Notes under the pieces: generated by a model
The model's database searches: none
The model's input: only the letters and a program-made list of their open reading frames with translations
Told to the model about the DNA's origin: nothing
Position numbers and translations under genes: made by a program
Assembly: GCF_042434745.1 (NCBI RefSeq)
Contig: NZ_JBHLSS010000028.1
From: Azotobacter paspali
Lineage (GTDB): Bacteria; Pseudomonadota; Gammaproteobacteria; Pseudomonadales; Pseudomonadaceae
Strand: one strand, 5' to 3'
Length of the DNA: 64,000 nt
Shown: piece after piece, positions 17,376 through 25,076 of the stretch
How the letters are laid out: each line of letters begins with the position of its first letter
Numbering within the stretch: position 1 is the stretch's first letter

Positions 17376-17585
17376 ATGACTACCATCTCTATCGCCTACG
17401 AAGAATCCGAAGCCGCCGTAGCCCGCGTCGAAGCCCTCTTGGATGAGGTTGTCATGCGCAACCCGAACTGGAACGGCGCCGTTTTCCAGATCGTCCGCGA
17501 CGACTTCACCTGCATCGTAGATAACGAAAGCTACGATGCTGTCGCCCTGCTCCGTCAGATCAATGACGCCCTGTGCGACGAGTAA
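17376..17585 (+). CDS. Small acidic protein, first gene of the acr-like operon (candidate anti-CRISPR)
   Basis: A 69-residue acidic protein starting MTTISIAYEESEAAVARVEA. The ATG at 17376 is preferred because GAGGATC lies 7-13 bases upstream; an in-frame upstream codon at 17343 falls inside the leader hairpin. I recognise no family. It has no signal peptide or membrane segment and about equal helix and strand tendency. Its place as first gene in an operon that ends with an Aca2-type regulator makes it a candidate anti-CRISPR by guilt by association only. Confidence 0.65.
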   Translation: MTTISIAYEESEAAVARVEALLDEVVMRNPNWNGAVFQIVRDDFTCIVDNESYDAVALLRQINDALCDE

Positions 17586-17628
17586 CCACCAAGCCCGCCC
17601 ACAGGGCGGGCTCAGCAGGAGCAGAAGC

Positions 17629-17991
17629 ATGTCCAGGAAATCCGAGTTCAAGGATACCCTCGGCGACTTCATCGCCGGCCAGATCGCCAATACCAACAGC
17701 CCGCAGGCCGCGATGCTGACTGCGGCGATCAAAAGGGAAATCGAGCGGCAACGGGAAGCGGGTATTGAAAACGAGAACGCCCTTTCGCTTGACGCCCGTT
17801 ACGAGGATGGTGATTTCGAGGTGCGCGTGGCGTTTCGGGAGGACTACACGATGACGGTCATGTACGCGGAAGATACGGACAACGTGACCGTCGGTGCTAT
17901 CTACCTCGGCCTCGTCGAGGCAGACGATGAACTCTGCCGCCTGGCGGGGTTGATGCTTTCCGAGGGCTGGGTCAAAGGGTATGACGCATGA
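17629..17991 (+). CDS. Small acidic protein, second gene of the acr-like operon (candidate anti-CRISPR)
   Basis: A 120-residue acidic protein starting MSRKSEFKDTLGDFIAGQI. The ATG at 17629 has AGCAGGAGC 8-14 bases upstream. A helical N-terminal half (IKREIEREIERQRE-like) is followed by a beta-rich region (FEVRVAFREDYTMTVMYAED). No family recognised. A strong hairpin, AGCCCGCCC-ACA-GGGCGGGCT, lies at 17592-17612 just before its ribosome-binding site and could tune translation. The stop overlaps the next start by four bases. Candidate anti-CRISPR by position. Confidence 0.65.
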   Translation: MSRKSEFKDTLGDFIAGQIANTNSPQAAMLTAAIKREIERQREAGIENENALSLDARYEDGDFEVRVAFREDYTMTVMYAEDTDNVTVGAIYLGLVEADDELCRLAGLMLSEGWVKGYDA

Positions 17992-19256
17992 TCGCTACTC
18001 ACGCTCCGAAGATGTACTCACCACGGTTGAAACAGCCTGCTCTCCGGGCACGTATCGTCGAATCAGAGGCGGATTCGGTCACATCGGCCACGACTCGGCT
18101 ACGGCAAGAGCTGTGGGCGGCGCCGATCAGCGGCGCCGACATAGCGAAAGTCAGGCAGGAGCGGGACGCACTGGCCGATACTTGGCCCGGTACTTACATT
18201 CCGGCAATTGTCGATCCCGGCATTAAGCAGTTGCTTGTCCCGGCCGGCGACTGGCGTGCAGATGAGTACGTCGCCACATCGCCAGTCGCTAGCATGGGGC
18301 TCACGCACGAACTCTATCAGCGGCTCAAAGAGCAGCAGTTGCCCTACTTGCGCTGGTGTGTGCAGCCGATACCGGTGGCACTGCCGAATCACGGGGAGAC
18401 CCTGGCCGTCCAGGGGGGATCAATCCGCGCACTCCGCCGTGGCGTTGCAAAAATCAGCGGCGATACTGTCTTCCGATCTGATGCGCCGGCCGTTGTGCTC
18501 AGCGGGCGCGTTGAGCGGATGAACGTGTCCGGCGGCATGCTCAGTATCGGATGGCCGGCAATCACAGCAATCGGCGGGCTCGTTCATGCAATCGAGCGGA
18601 AAACTGGGGAGGATCTGGAGTTCGCTTTCGCTTTAGAGGATGTTCGGCGGATCGCGAGTAGCTTGCACACCGTTTCGCGCGGCTCCAACACGCTTCCGCC
18701 GCGCGGCCAGGGCGGAAGAGTTCGAAGCGGACAAGTGTACGGCTTCGTCACTCCGACGCCTGGCTACAAGCGGGACGAAATCCAGGCAAACGGGCACTTC
18801 TCGCTGTTTTTAAGGGGCGCTCGCGACATTGACGCAGTTGCGCGCGAGCTAGGTGCTGTCACCCGGCTTGCCGGAGGCAGCGTATTTGATGCATCGGTGA
18901 CCGTTGTCAGACCCGGCGCCGTGTTTGCGGCGCAGGCGTTCCTGATCGATGCGTCCTCCGAGCTACAGCGCCGCGCGCCGGAGATTGATGCTCTCGACGC
19001 CGCTCTTGCGGCATACGGGCGCGATGGATCGTGGACAGATGGGCAATGGTTCCAGCCCCGAAACGGCTACACGATTAACGCGACGGGTTACGCATGGCTT
19101 GAAGAGCCGCAGCGACGCGAAAACGTACGAGGGAACTATCCGCACGTTTGGTCTGAGAGCGCCTTTTCACTTGTGACGCAAGGTGGATTGACTTCCGCCG
19201 CCTGGTGGCGGCGACATGCAGGTCCGTACGGTATCCGGTGGCGGGGCGCCGCATGA
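17988..19256 (+). CDS. Solitary Cas5f (Csy2)-like protein with possible Cas8f-like N-terminus
   Basis: A 422-residue protein. Residues about 165-405 align by eye with type I-F Csy2: SIGWPAITAIGGLVHAIER (186-204) corresponds to the Csy2 stretch WGFPSPGAFTGFVHALQRR, LGAVTRLAGGSVF (288-300) to AGAMRLAGGSIL, and VWSESAFSLVTQ near 387-398 to RFVENLFGLGEW. Residues 80-115 (KQLLVPAGDW...VATSPVASMGLTHELYQRL) recall a Cas8f segment, which would make it a compressed Cas8f-Cas5f fusion. No cas7, cas6, cas1 or cas3 gene is nearby. A lone phage Cas subunit could act as a dominant-negative inhibitor of host Cascade. The homology is judged by eye and needs a profile search. Confidence 0.75.
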   Translation: MIATHAPKMYSPRLKQPALRARIVESEADSVTSATTRLRQELWAAPISGADIAKVRQERDALADTWPGTYIPAIVDPGIKQLLVPAGDWRADEYVATSPVASMGLTHELYQRLKEQQLPYLRWCVQPIPVALPNHGETLAVQGGSIRALRRGVAKISGDTVFRSDAPAVVLSGRVERMNVSGGMLSIGWPAITAIGGLVHAIERKTGEDLEFAFALEDVRRIASSLHTVSRGSNTLPPRGQGGRVRSGQVYGFVTPTPGYKRDEIQANGHFSLFLRGARDIDAVARELGAVTRLAGGSVFDASVTVVRPGAVFAAQAFLIDASSELQRRAPEIDALDAALAAYGRDGSWTDGQWFQPRNGYTINATGYAWLEEPQRRENVRGNYPHVWSESAFSLVTQGGLTSAAWWRRHAGPYGIRWRGAA

Positions 19257-19612
19257 ACAACAGCGAACTGCAGGCCATCAGGAAGCTGCTGATGCTTGAT
19301 GTCCGAGAGGCGGCCGAGGAGATTGGCAAGGTCTCGGTGCGGACGTGGCAATATTGGGAGTCCGGCCGCTCGAAAGTGCCGGTCGACATCGAAGTCGAGA
19401 TGAACACCCTGCTCGAAGTGCGCCTGGAGCGCATGAGGGCTATCGACGACCAGCTCTCAGCACTTCCCGAAGGCCAAAAGCTGCGCCTGCCATACTGCCT
19501 GTCGTTCGAGCAATACCTCACGGCCAACCTGGGCTCTACGAAAACGCTCTGGAGGATGGATCAAGGGATTGCCGCGCTGTACTATACCGAGGGCGTCGCG
19601 GAGCTGTATTGA
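19253..19612 (+). CDS. aca2: Aca2-like anti-CRISPR-associated regulator (HTH, YdiL/DUF1870 type)
   Basis: A 119-residue protein starting MNNSELQAIRKLLMLDVREA. The helix-turn-helix AAEEIGKVSVRTWQYWESGR (residues 20-39) and the end GIAALYYTEGVAELY agree closely with Aca2 of phage ZF40 as I recall it (ELQAIRKLLMLDV, WQYWESGRS, AALYYTEG). Aca2 represses its own acr operon by binding promoter inverted repeats and also RNA. Here it is the last protein gene, overlapping the Cas5f-like gene by four bases; the matching operator is at 17303-17318. It is the main evidence that the upstream genes are anti-CRISPRs. Confidence 0.88.
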   Translation: MNNSELQAIRKLLMLDVREAAEEIGKVSVRTWQYWESGRSKVPVDIEVEMNTLLEVRLERMRAIDDQLSALPEGQKLRLPYCLSFEQYLTANLGSTKTLWRMDQGIAALYYTEGVAELY

Positions 19613-19651
19613 TGCCGGATGGACCGGGGAGCACTCACCGTGCCGTTTCAT

Positions 19652-19855
19652 CACTGCCGAATAGGCAGCTCAGAAAACTGTGCCCCCGCTTTCAAATACA
19701 CTGCCGAATAGGCAGCTCAGAAAACTGTGCTCCCGTTTTCGAATACACTGCCGAACAGGCAGCTTAGAAAACTGTGTTTCCGCTTTCGTATCACTGCCGA
19801 ACAGGCAGCTCAGAAAATTGTGCTCCCGCTTTTGATACACTGCCGAACAGGCAGC
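19652..19855 (+). CRISPR. Type I-F CRISPR-repeat-like tandem array, probable RNA anti-CRISPR (Racr-like)
   Basis: Units start at 19652, 19699, 19746, 19792 and 19838. The first four read CACTGCCGAAYAGGCAG plus CTCAGAAA or CTTAGAAA, i.e. bases 4-28 of the canonical type I-F repeat with its Csy4/Cas6f hairpin (CTGCC-N5-GGCAG) and 8-base handle. The fifth has only the hairpin. Period is 46-47 bp instead of about 60, and the intervening stretches (ACTGTGCYCCCGCTTT...) are nearly identical to one another, so they are not acquired spacers. No cas1 or leader is present. The array is codirectional with the operon and ends in a terminator. Phage RNAs mimicking CRISPR repeats (Racrs) are known to inhibit Cascade; assignment here is inferred. 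Confidence 0.85.
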
Positions 19856-19890
19856 GAACCCCCGCACTAGGCGGGGGTTCTTGTTTATGG
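19856..19890 (+). terminator. Intrinsic terminator of the repeat RNA / acr operon
   Basis: GAACCCCCGC pairs perfectly with GCGGGGGTTC around ACTAG and is followed by TTGTTT. It begins at the base after the fifth repeat hairpin, giving a transcript with a defined 3' end. Confidence 0.9.
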
Positions 19891-20252
19891 ATGGCCCGCT
19901 TCCGCCTACCTATAGTCAGCGGCGGGCGGCGCTCAGGGCCGAGTGAGTGCGCTCACCCGTTTCCACCGATCCGCAGACCGCAGCGCCCCGAGGCCGAGCA
20001 TCCCGAACAGCGGCTCAAACAGCACGTCGTCGAGCTGGCGATCGCCCGGTTCCCTGGAGAGGCGCGCCGAGGTCGAGCAGCCGGACATGGTGGAAGTGCT
20101 TAAGAATCTTCGCCTGCTGCTGCCGCCGCGCATTCTGAAGTGCCTGGAACCAGAAGTTGGCAGCTTCAGAGGACTATCGGCGCATCTATATCGAGCCGAG
20201 GAAGCGCAAGGGCGGCGGAAAATGAGTAAATGAGTGTCGCGACGCCGGGACT
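19891..20252. other. Gene-poor stretch between the acr-like locus and portal gene Q
   Basis: No supported gene. Short open frames on the plus strand (for example VEQPDMVEVLKNLRLL and DYRRIYIEPRKRKGGGK in different frames) look like remains of an interrupted phage gene. In P2 the cos site lies beyond the 3' end of Q, so cos is expected here, but I could not recognise its sequence. Confidence 0.4.
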
Positions 20253-21293
20253 TCACCCCTGTCCAGGCAGCTCATACGGCCTGAAGCGGATCACCTCATC
20301 CCCAACCCACTCATTCACGGCCAACATCCGCGCCTGGATCGGCTCCAGCTCATTGGCCGCGTAGACCAGCGCGGCATCCTTCACCGAGCCGAAGCCGCCG
20401 GCGTTTTGCGGCACAACCCCCATCAACTGCGGCGGGATGCGCAGCCCGGCCAGCATGTCGTCGCGGGTGATGTTCTTGATGTTGCTGAACTCGTCCTTGG
20501 CCGCCACCTCGCTGACCGGGATGACCTGGACGCCATCCTTCTTGCCGCCCGGCGAGTAGAGGAACAGGTTGCGGAAGTTCCCCGGCCCCTTGGCGCTGCG
20601 CAGTGCCTCGCGCAAAGCATTGACGTCCTTCTCGTTCTGCGCTGCGTCGCTCATGTAGAGTATGAACCCGGCATGCGAGCCGTTCAGGTAGTAGCGCCGC
20701 CGGAACAGGGTCGCGCTCTCGTTGAGCAGCGCCGACTGCAGCGCCGCCAGCCATTCCGGCAAGCCGTAGACCTCCTGGTTGATATCGGCCTCGCGGATGT
20801 GACAGATGGTCCCTACCTCGAACTCGTGCTCGTCATGCCAGCCCCTGACCATGAAATATCGGTCCAGGTCCTGGCCGCGGCGCATGTACTTGGCCAGCGC
20901 CGGCTGCAGCGACAGCGTGCCGCCTAGCCGGTTGCGTCGCCGCTCCAGGTAGGCGTTGCCGCACCACAGCCAGTCCAACGCGAACTGCTCGAACGCCTCC
21001 CGGCCCAGCAGCCGGTGGGGGATGAATGTGCGGCTGAGCATGTTGCGCTTGAACGTCAACCCGGACTGCAGGTAGACGCTTGCCCGGGTCGAGCGGGCCA
21101 GGCCGTCCAGGTTGATCGGCGGCTCGTACCACCGCCCATTGAACCAGCACTCCAGATAATCGAGGATCTCCCGGCCATCGAGCACCGGGACCGGATCGCC
21201 GAAGGTGAAGGCCTCGACCCCGCCGGCCGGGCTGGCCGGCGGCTGGGCGGACGTGCGGAATTTTCCAGCGAGGCGGCTGAACAGGGTCATCAT
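20253..21293 (-). CDS. Q: Portal protein gpQ
   Basis: A 346-residue P2-type portal (PBSX/P2 portal family). Characteristic stretches include NGRWYEPPINLDGLARS, GREAFEQFALDWLWCGNAYLE, SNIKNITRDDMLAGLRIPP and LMGVVPQNAGGFGSV. Twelve copies form the DNA entry channel of the capsid and dock the terminase. It reads leftward and overlaps the end of P by four bases, as in P2. Length matches P2 gpQ (344). Confidence 0.95.
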   Translation of the reverse strand: MMTLFSRLAGKFRTSAQPPASPAGGVEAFTFGDPVPVLDGREILDYLECWFNGRWYEPPINLDGLARSTRASVYLQSGLTFKRNMLSRTFIPHRLLGREAFEQFALDWLWCGNAYLERRRNRLGGTLSLQPALAKYMRRGQDLDRYFMVRGWHDEHEFEVGTICHIREADINQEVYGLPEWLAALQSALLNESATLFRRRYYLNGSHAGFILYMSDAAQNEKDVNALREALRSAKGPGNFRNLFLYSPGGKKDGVQVIPVSEVAAKDEFSNIKNITRDDMLAGLRIPPQLMGVVPQNAGGFGSVKDAALVYAANELEPIQARMLAVNEWVGDEVIRFRPYELPGQG

Positions 21294-23050
21294 GAGTACA
21301 TCTCCATCACGCTGGTATTGGCGGCGGTCTGCCCCTCCAGCGGTTCGTTGTGCAGGGCATGCATCAGGGCCCAGGCGAGGTCGGCGTGGCCGGTTTCCTC
21401 GTTGCGCCCGGCTGTATAGGTGAACTGCCGCCCCGAGGCGGTCATCGTCTTGCGGATCGCCATCATCGAGCTGGCGAGGTCGGTCCAGCCGGCGTCGAAC
21501 TCAAGGCGGCCGTTCTTGATCACGTCATAGGTCTTGAGGACCAGGCGGGTTTTCACTTCGGGCGAGTAGCTGAAGGTCGTCAGGGCAGGGAAGAAGCCGC
21601 GCACGAGCTGGGCCACGCCCGTTCCCATGCCGGTCGTGTCGATACCGATATAGGTCACCCAGTAGCGCCGGGTCACTTGACGGATGAACTCGGCCTGGGC
21701 GGCGAAATCCATGCCGCGGAACTGGTGCCGCTCCAGCACGCGGAACTTGCCGCCCGGCACCAGCGGCGGAGCGACCACCACCAGGCCGGCGCTGTCGCCG
21801 GTTTCAGCCGGGTCATAGCCGATCCACACCTGCCGGTCGCCGAACGGGCGCGGGGCGAGTGGCTTGTAGTCCTCGATCCAGGCCTCCCAACTGTCGACCA
21901 TGCACGGCTGCAGCATCGCCAACGGGAAGATGCTCGCCCCGTCGTCGACGAACTCGCACATCAGCAGGTTGGCGAACTGCTCGGCGTTGTACTCGAAGCG
22001 AAGCTCGTCCAGTTCGAACAGATCGCAGCCGCGGCCGCTGGCGTCGAGGATGGTCACGATCTGCCGCCAGATTTTGTCCTCGCACAGCCGGCCCTGGGCC
22101 AGGGCGTCGTGCCCTACGTCGAACTTGAGGTGCTGAGCTGTCGGCTTGCCCTCGTTGAGTCGCTCGCCGGTCCACCAGCGGTAGGCCGGGTGCCCCTTGC
22201 TCGATGGCGTCGAGAAGTAGGTCTTGCGCCATTTCTTGTGCAGGGCCATCCCCGAGGCGACCTTGTTCAACTCGTCGAAGCCGTGGACCCAGAAGAACTC
22301 GTCGAAATAGAAATTCCCGCTGCGGCCCTGTGCTGTGCGGTAGTTGGTGCCGAGGAAGTGCAGCTCGGCGCCGTTCCACAGCACGATGGGGTCGCCGGTC
22401 AGTTGCCGGCCGAGCACTTCCTGAATAAAGGCCTGCATGTAGTTCTTGAACTGGTGGGCCTGCGCCTTGCTGGCCGACAGGAATATCTGGTTGCGGCCAG
22501 TCAGCAGTGCATCGATCAGCGCCTCACGGGCGAAATAGTAGGTCGCGCCGATCTGCCTCGATTTCAGCAGCATGCGCGTGCGCTGGTTGCCGGCCCGGTA
22601 CCAGTCGAGCTGGTACTCGAAACAGCCGTCGATGAACGCCTCGCGAAGCTGCTCGATCTCCTCCTCGCCGAACTCGTTGCGCTTCGGTGGCGTCTTCGGC
22701 CCCTCGTTGCGCTTGGCGAGTTTCGGATTCAGGTCGGTTTCGGTACCGCCGCCCTGGTAGCGCTGGATGCGCGCCTGCCGCTCGAGCTGGCGGTGCAGCA
22801 GGTCGATTTCCTTGAAGTCGCCGCCGGTCTTGTTGTCCTTCAGGATCAACTGCACCAGCCGCGCCTCCAGGGCGCCGCCGATGCGCTCGACGCTGTCCGC
22901 GCGGTCCCACTCGTCGCGCGACTTCCATGTGTGCAGGGTCTTTTCGTTCTCTCCGGTGGCTTCGGCGATCTCGCAGATACGCCAGCCCATCCAGTAGAGG
23001 AATTTGGCCTGGCGGCGGGTATCGAGGGGGAGGGGGGCGATGGCTGTCAT
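21290..23050 (-). CDS. P: Terminase ATPase subunit gpP
   Basis: A 586-residue large terminase. The N-terminal helix-turn-helix (LYWMGWRICEIAEATGENEKTLHTW) is typical of P2 gpP and binds DNA. The ATPase core follows with LLKSRQIGATYYFAREAL as Walker A region and FYFDEFFWV as Walker B. A C-terminal RNase-H-like nuclease part contains WIGYDPAETGDSAGL and YIGIDTTGMG. It packages DNA into the procapsid with gpM. Transcribed leftward from the divergent late promoter region at 23051-23202. Confidence 0.95.
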   Translation of the reverse strand: MTAIAPLPLDTRRQAKFLYWMGWRICEIAEATGENEKTLHTWKSRDEWDRADSVERIGGALEARLVQLILKDNKTGGDFKEIDLLHRQLERQARIQRYQGGGTETDLNPKLAKRNEGPKTPPKRNEFGEEEIEQLREAFIDGCFEYQLDWYRAGNQRTRMLLKSRQIGATYYFAREALIDALLTGRNQIFLSASKAQAHQFKNYMQAFIQEVLGRQLTGDPIVLWNGAELHFLGTNYRTAQGRSGNFYFDEFFWVHGFDELNKVASGMALHKKWRKTYFSTPSSKGHPAYRWWTGERLNEGKPTAQHLKFDVGHDALAQGRLCEDKIWRQIVTILDASGRGCDLFELDELRFEYNAEQFANLLMCEFVDDGASIFPLAMLQPCMVDSWEAWIEDYKPLAPRPFGDRQVWIGYDPAETGDSAGLVVVAPPLVPGGKFRVLERHQFRGMDFAAQAEFIRQVTRRYWVTYIGIDTTGMGTGVAQLVRGFFPALTTFSYSPEVKTRLVLKTYDVIKNGRLEFDAGWTDLASSMMAIRKTMTASGRQFTYTAGRNEETGHADLAWALMHALHNEPLEGQTAANTSVMEMYS

Positions 23051-23096
23051 GCGCCGATGCTGCCCGCGCGCGAGCGCCTGAGCAGTCGGCCGTCCC

Positions 23097-23115
23097 TGTA
23101 GCGCGCCGCTCTACA
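23097..23115. promoter_or_regulatory. Ogr-type late activator site (P/O region)
   Basis: TGTAGCGCGCCGCTCTACA: TGTAG(C) and (C)TACA arms separated by 7-9 bases, between divergent genes P and O. The same motif recurs at 30463 and 37277. P2 late promoters carry a TGT-N12-ACA dyad bound by Ogr; this version has N13. Being near-palindromic it may serve both directions. Confidence 0.75.
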
Positions 23116-23202
23116 ACCCCGCCTCGTTGCCGCTCCGGCAGGGCATCCCGACTATGCCCTCACTGCATTGCCGCTACCGGCCCGCACTGAGGACAGCCCA
23201 AC

Positions 23203-24036
23203 ATGAAGAAATTCCGTTCCAAGTGGTTCCGCGTCGCCGTCGAGGGCGCGACCACCGACGGCCGCAGCATCGAACGCGCCTGGATCGAGGACATGGCCGC
23301 CACCTACGACCGTGCCAAATATGGCGCGCGGATCTGGATGGAGCACTACCGCAGCGTCCTGCCGGACAGCCCGTTCCGCGCCTACGGCGATGTCCTGGCG
23401 GTCAAGGCCGAAGAGGTCGAGATCGACGGCGAGAAGCGCCTGGCCCTGTTCGCGCAGATCGAGCCGACCGACGACCTGGTCAACCTGGTCAACAAGCTGA
23501 AACAGAAGATTTTCACCAGCGTCGAGGTCCTGGAGAAGTTCGCCGGCACCGGCAAAGCCTACCTGATGGGCCTGGCCGTCACCGACTCCCCGGCCAGCAT
23601 CGGCACCGAGATGCTCGCCTTCGCGCAGCAGCATCCGGACGCCAACCCGCTCAAGGGCCGCAAGCAGAACGCCGACTCCCTGTTCAGCGTGGCCACCGAG
23701 ACGCTGCTGGAGTTCGAGGAGATCGAGGACAAGCCCAGCGTGGGTGCCGCCTTGTTCGGCCGCGTGCAGGAGCTGCTCAAGGGCAAGCAGGTGCGGGACG
23801 ACGGCGAGTTCGCCCAGGTCGGCAATGCCGTCGAGGCCATCGCCGAGCACGTCAAGCAACAGTCCGAGGCCTTCGCCGCCGAGCAGCGGACTCGCGCCGA
23901 ACTGACCACCACAGTGCAGCAGCTCTCCGCCGATCTAGCCGCCCTCAAGGCCACGCTCGGCACCACACAGGACTACCGCCAGCAGCAACGCCCGACCGCC
24001 AGCGGCGGCAACGGCCGCATCGCAACCGACTGCTGA
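23203..24036 (+). CDS. O: Capsid scaffolding protease gpO
   Basis: A 277-residue P2 gpO-type protein starting MKKFRSKWFRVAVEGATTDG. The N-terminal half is the serine protease domain (IEDMAATYDRAKYGARIWMEH with the catalytic-region H, and ITDSPASIGTEML-like SxGTE segment). The C-terminal third is helical, with a coiled coil (AEQRTRAELTTTVQQLSADLAAL), acting as scaffold for gpN before self-cleavage. It is the first rightward late gene, 88 bases after the activator site. Confidence 0.93.
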   Translation: MKKFRSKWFRVAVEGATTDGRSIERAWIEDMAATYDRAKYGARIWMEHYRSVLPDSPFRAYGDVLAVKAEEVEIDGEKRLALFAQIEPTDDLVNLVNKLKQKIFTSVEVLEKFAGTGKAYLMGLAVTDSPASIGTEMLAFAQQHPDANPLKGRKQNADSLFSVATETLLEFEEIEDKPSVGAALFGRVQELLKGKQVRDDGEFAQVGNAVEAIAEHVKQQSEAFAAEQRTRAELTTTVQQLSADLAALKATLGTTQDYRQQQRPTASGGNGRIATDC

Positions 24037-24060
24037 TCCCCGTTATCACCGGAGTACCCC

Positions 24061-25068
24061 ATGCGCAACGAAACTCGCGAACTGTTCGACGCCTACCTTG
24101 GCCAGATCGCCAAGCTCAACGGCGTGGCGGACGTCAGCCGCAAGTTCACCGCCACCCCGACAGTCGCCCAGCGGCTGGAAACCCGCATCCAGGAATCCAG
24201 CGAATTCCTGGGGCGGATCAACATGATCAGCGTGTCCGAGCAGAGCGGCGAGAAAGTCGGCCTCGGCGTGTCCGGCCCGGTGGCCAGCACCACCAACACC
24301 GTCACAACCGACCGCGCCACCACCGACCTGTCCACGCTCGACGACCGCGGCTACACCTGCACCCAGACCAACTTCGACACCCACCTGACCTACGCCCGGC
24401 TGGATGCCTGGGCCAAGTTCCAGGATTTCCAGGCGCGTGTGCGCGACGCCATCGTCAAGCGCCAGGCCCTGGACCGGATCATGATCGGCTGGAACGGTAT
24501 CTCCCGCGCCGCAACCTCCAACCCGGCCACCAACCAACTGCGCCAGGACGTCAACGTCGGTTGGCTGCAGAAGATGCGCGCCGAGAACGCCGCCCGTGTG
24601 CTCGCCGAAGTGGTGGCGGACAGCAACGAGATCACCATCGGCGCGACAGGCGACTACAAGAACCTCGACGCCCTGGTGTTCGACCTTGTCGCCGACATGC
24701 TCGAGCCCTGGTACCAGGAAGACACCGATCTTGTTGTCATCTGCGGCCGCCAACTGCTGGCGGACAAATATTTCCCGATCATCAACCAGAACCACGCGCC
24801 GACCGAGCAACTGGCTGCCGACGTGGTCACCAGCCAGAAGCGCATCGGCAACCTTCCGGCCGTGCGTGTGCCCTATTTCCCGCCCAACGCCCTGCTTGTC
24901 ACCCGCCTGGACAACCTGTCCATCTACTGGCAGGAGGGCACTCGGCGCCGCCAGGTCGTCGACAACGCCAAGCGCGACCGCATCGAGAATTACGAATCGG
25001 TCAACGACGCCTACGTCATCGAAGACCTGGGCTGCGCGGCCCTGGCCGAAAACATCGTGCAGGTCTGA
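24061..25068 (+). CDS. N: Major capsid protein gpN
   Basis: A 335-residue P2-family (HK97 fold) capsid protein starting MRNETRELFDAYLGQIAKLN. The internal stretches TQTNFDTHLTYARLDAWAKF and QALDRIMIGWNGISRA are typical. The N-terminal about 30 residues are expected to be removed by gpO. Length is close to P2 gpN (357). It follows gpO by 24 bases. Confidence 0.95.
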   Translation: MRNETRELFDAYLGQIAKLNGVADVSRKFTATPTVAQRLETRIQESSEFLGRINMISVSEQSGEKVGLGVSGPVASTTNTVTTDRATTDLSTLDDRGYTCTQTNFDTHLTYARLDAWAKFQDFQARVRDAIVKRQALDRIMIGWNGISRAATSNPATNQLRQDVNVGWLQKMRAENAARVLAEVVADSNEITIGATGDYKNLDALVFDLVADMLEPWYQEDTDLVVICGRQLLADKYFPIINQNHAPTEQLAADVVTSQKRIGNLPAVRVPYFPPNALLVTRLDNLSIYWQEGTRRRQVVDNAKRDRIENYESVNDAYVIEDLGCAALAENIVQV

Positions 25069-25076
25069 GGTGATCC

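Noticed and set aside
19652..19855. A genuine adaptive CRISPR array
   Set aside because: The intervening stretches are only about 18-22 bases, nearly identical to each other, lack diversity, and there is no leader, cas1 or cas3; a repeat-mimic RNA fits better.
19670..19867. A 65-codon minus-strand ORF with repeated cysteine-rich motifs
   Set aside because: It is the shadow of the tandem repeats; its internal repetition follows the DNA period and it has no ribosome-binding site.
19891..20252. P2-type cos site
   Set aside because: It is expected in this interval by synteny, but no sequence could be matched with confidence to known cos sites.
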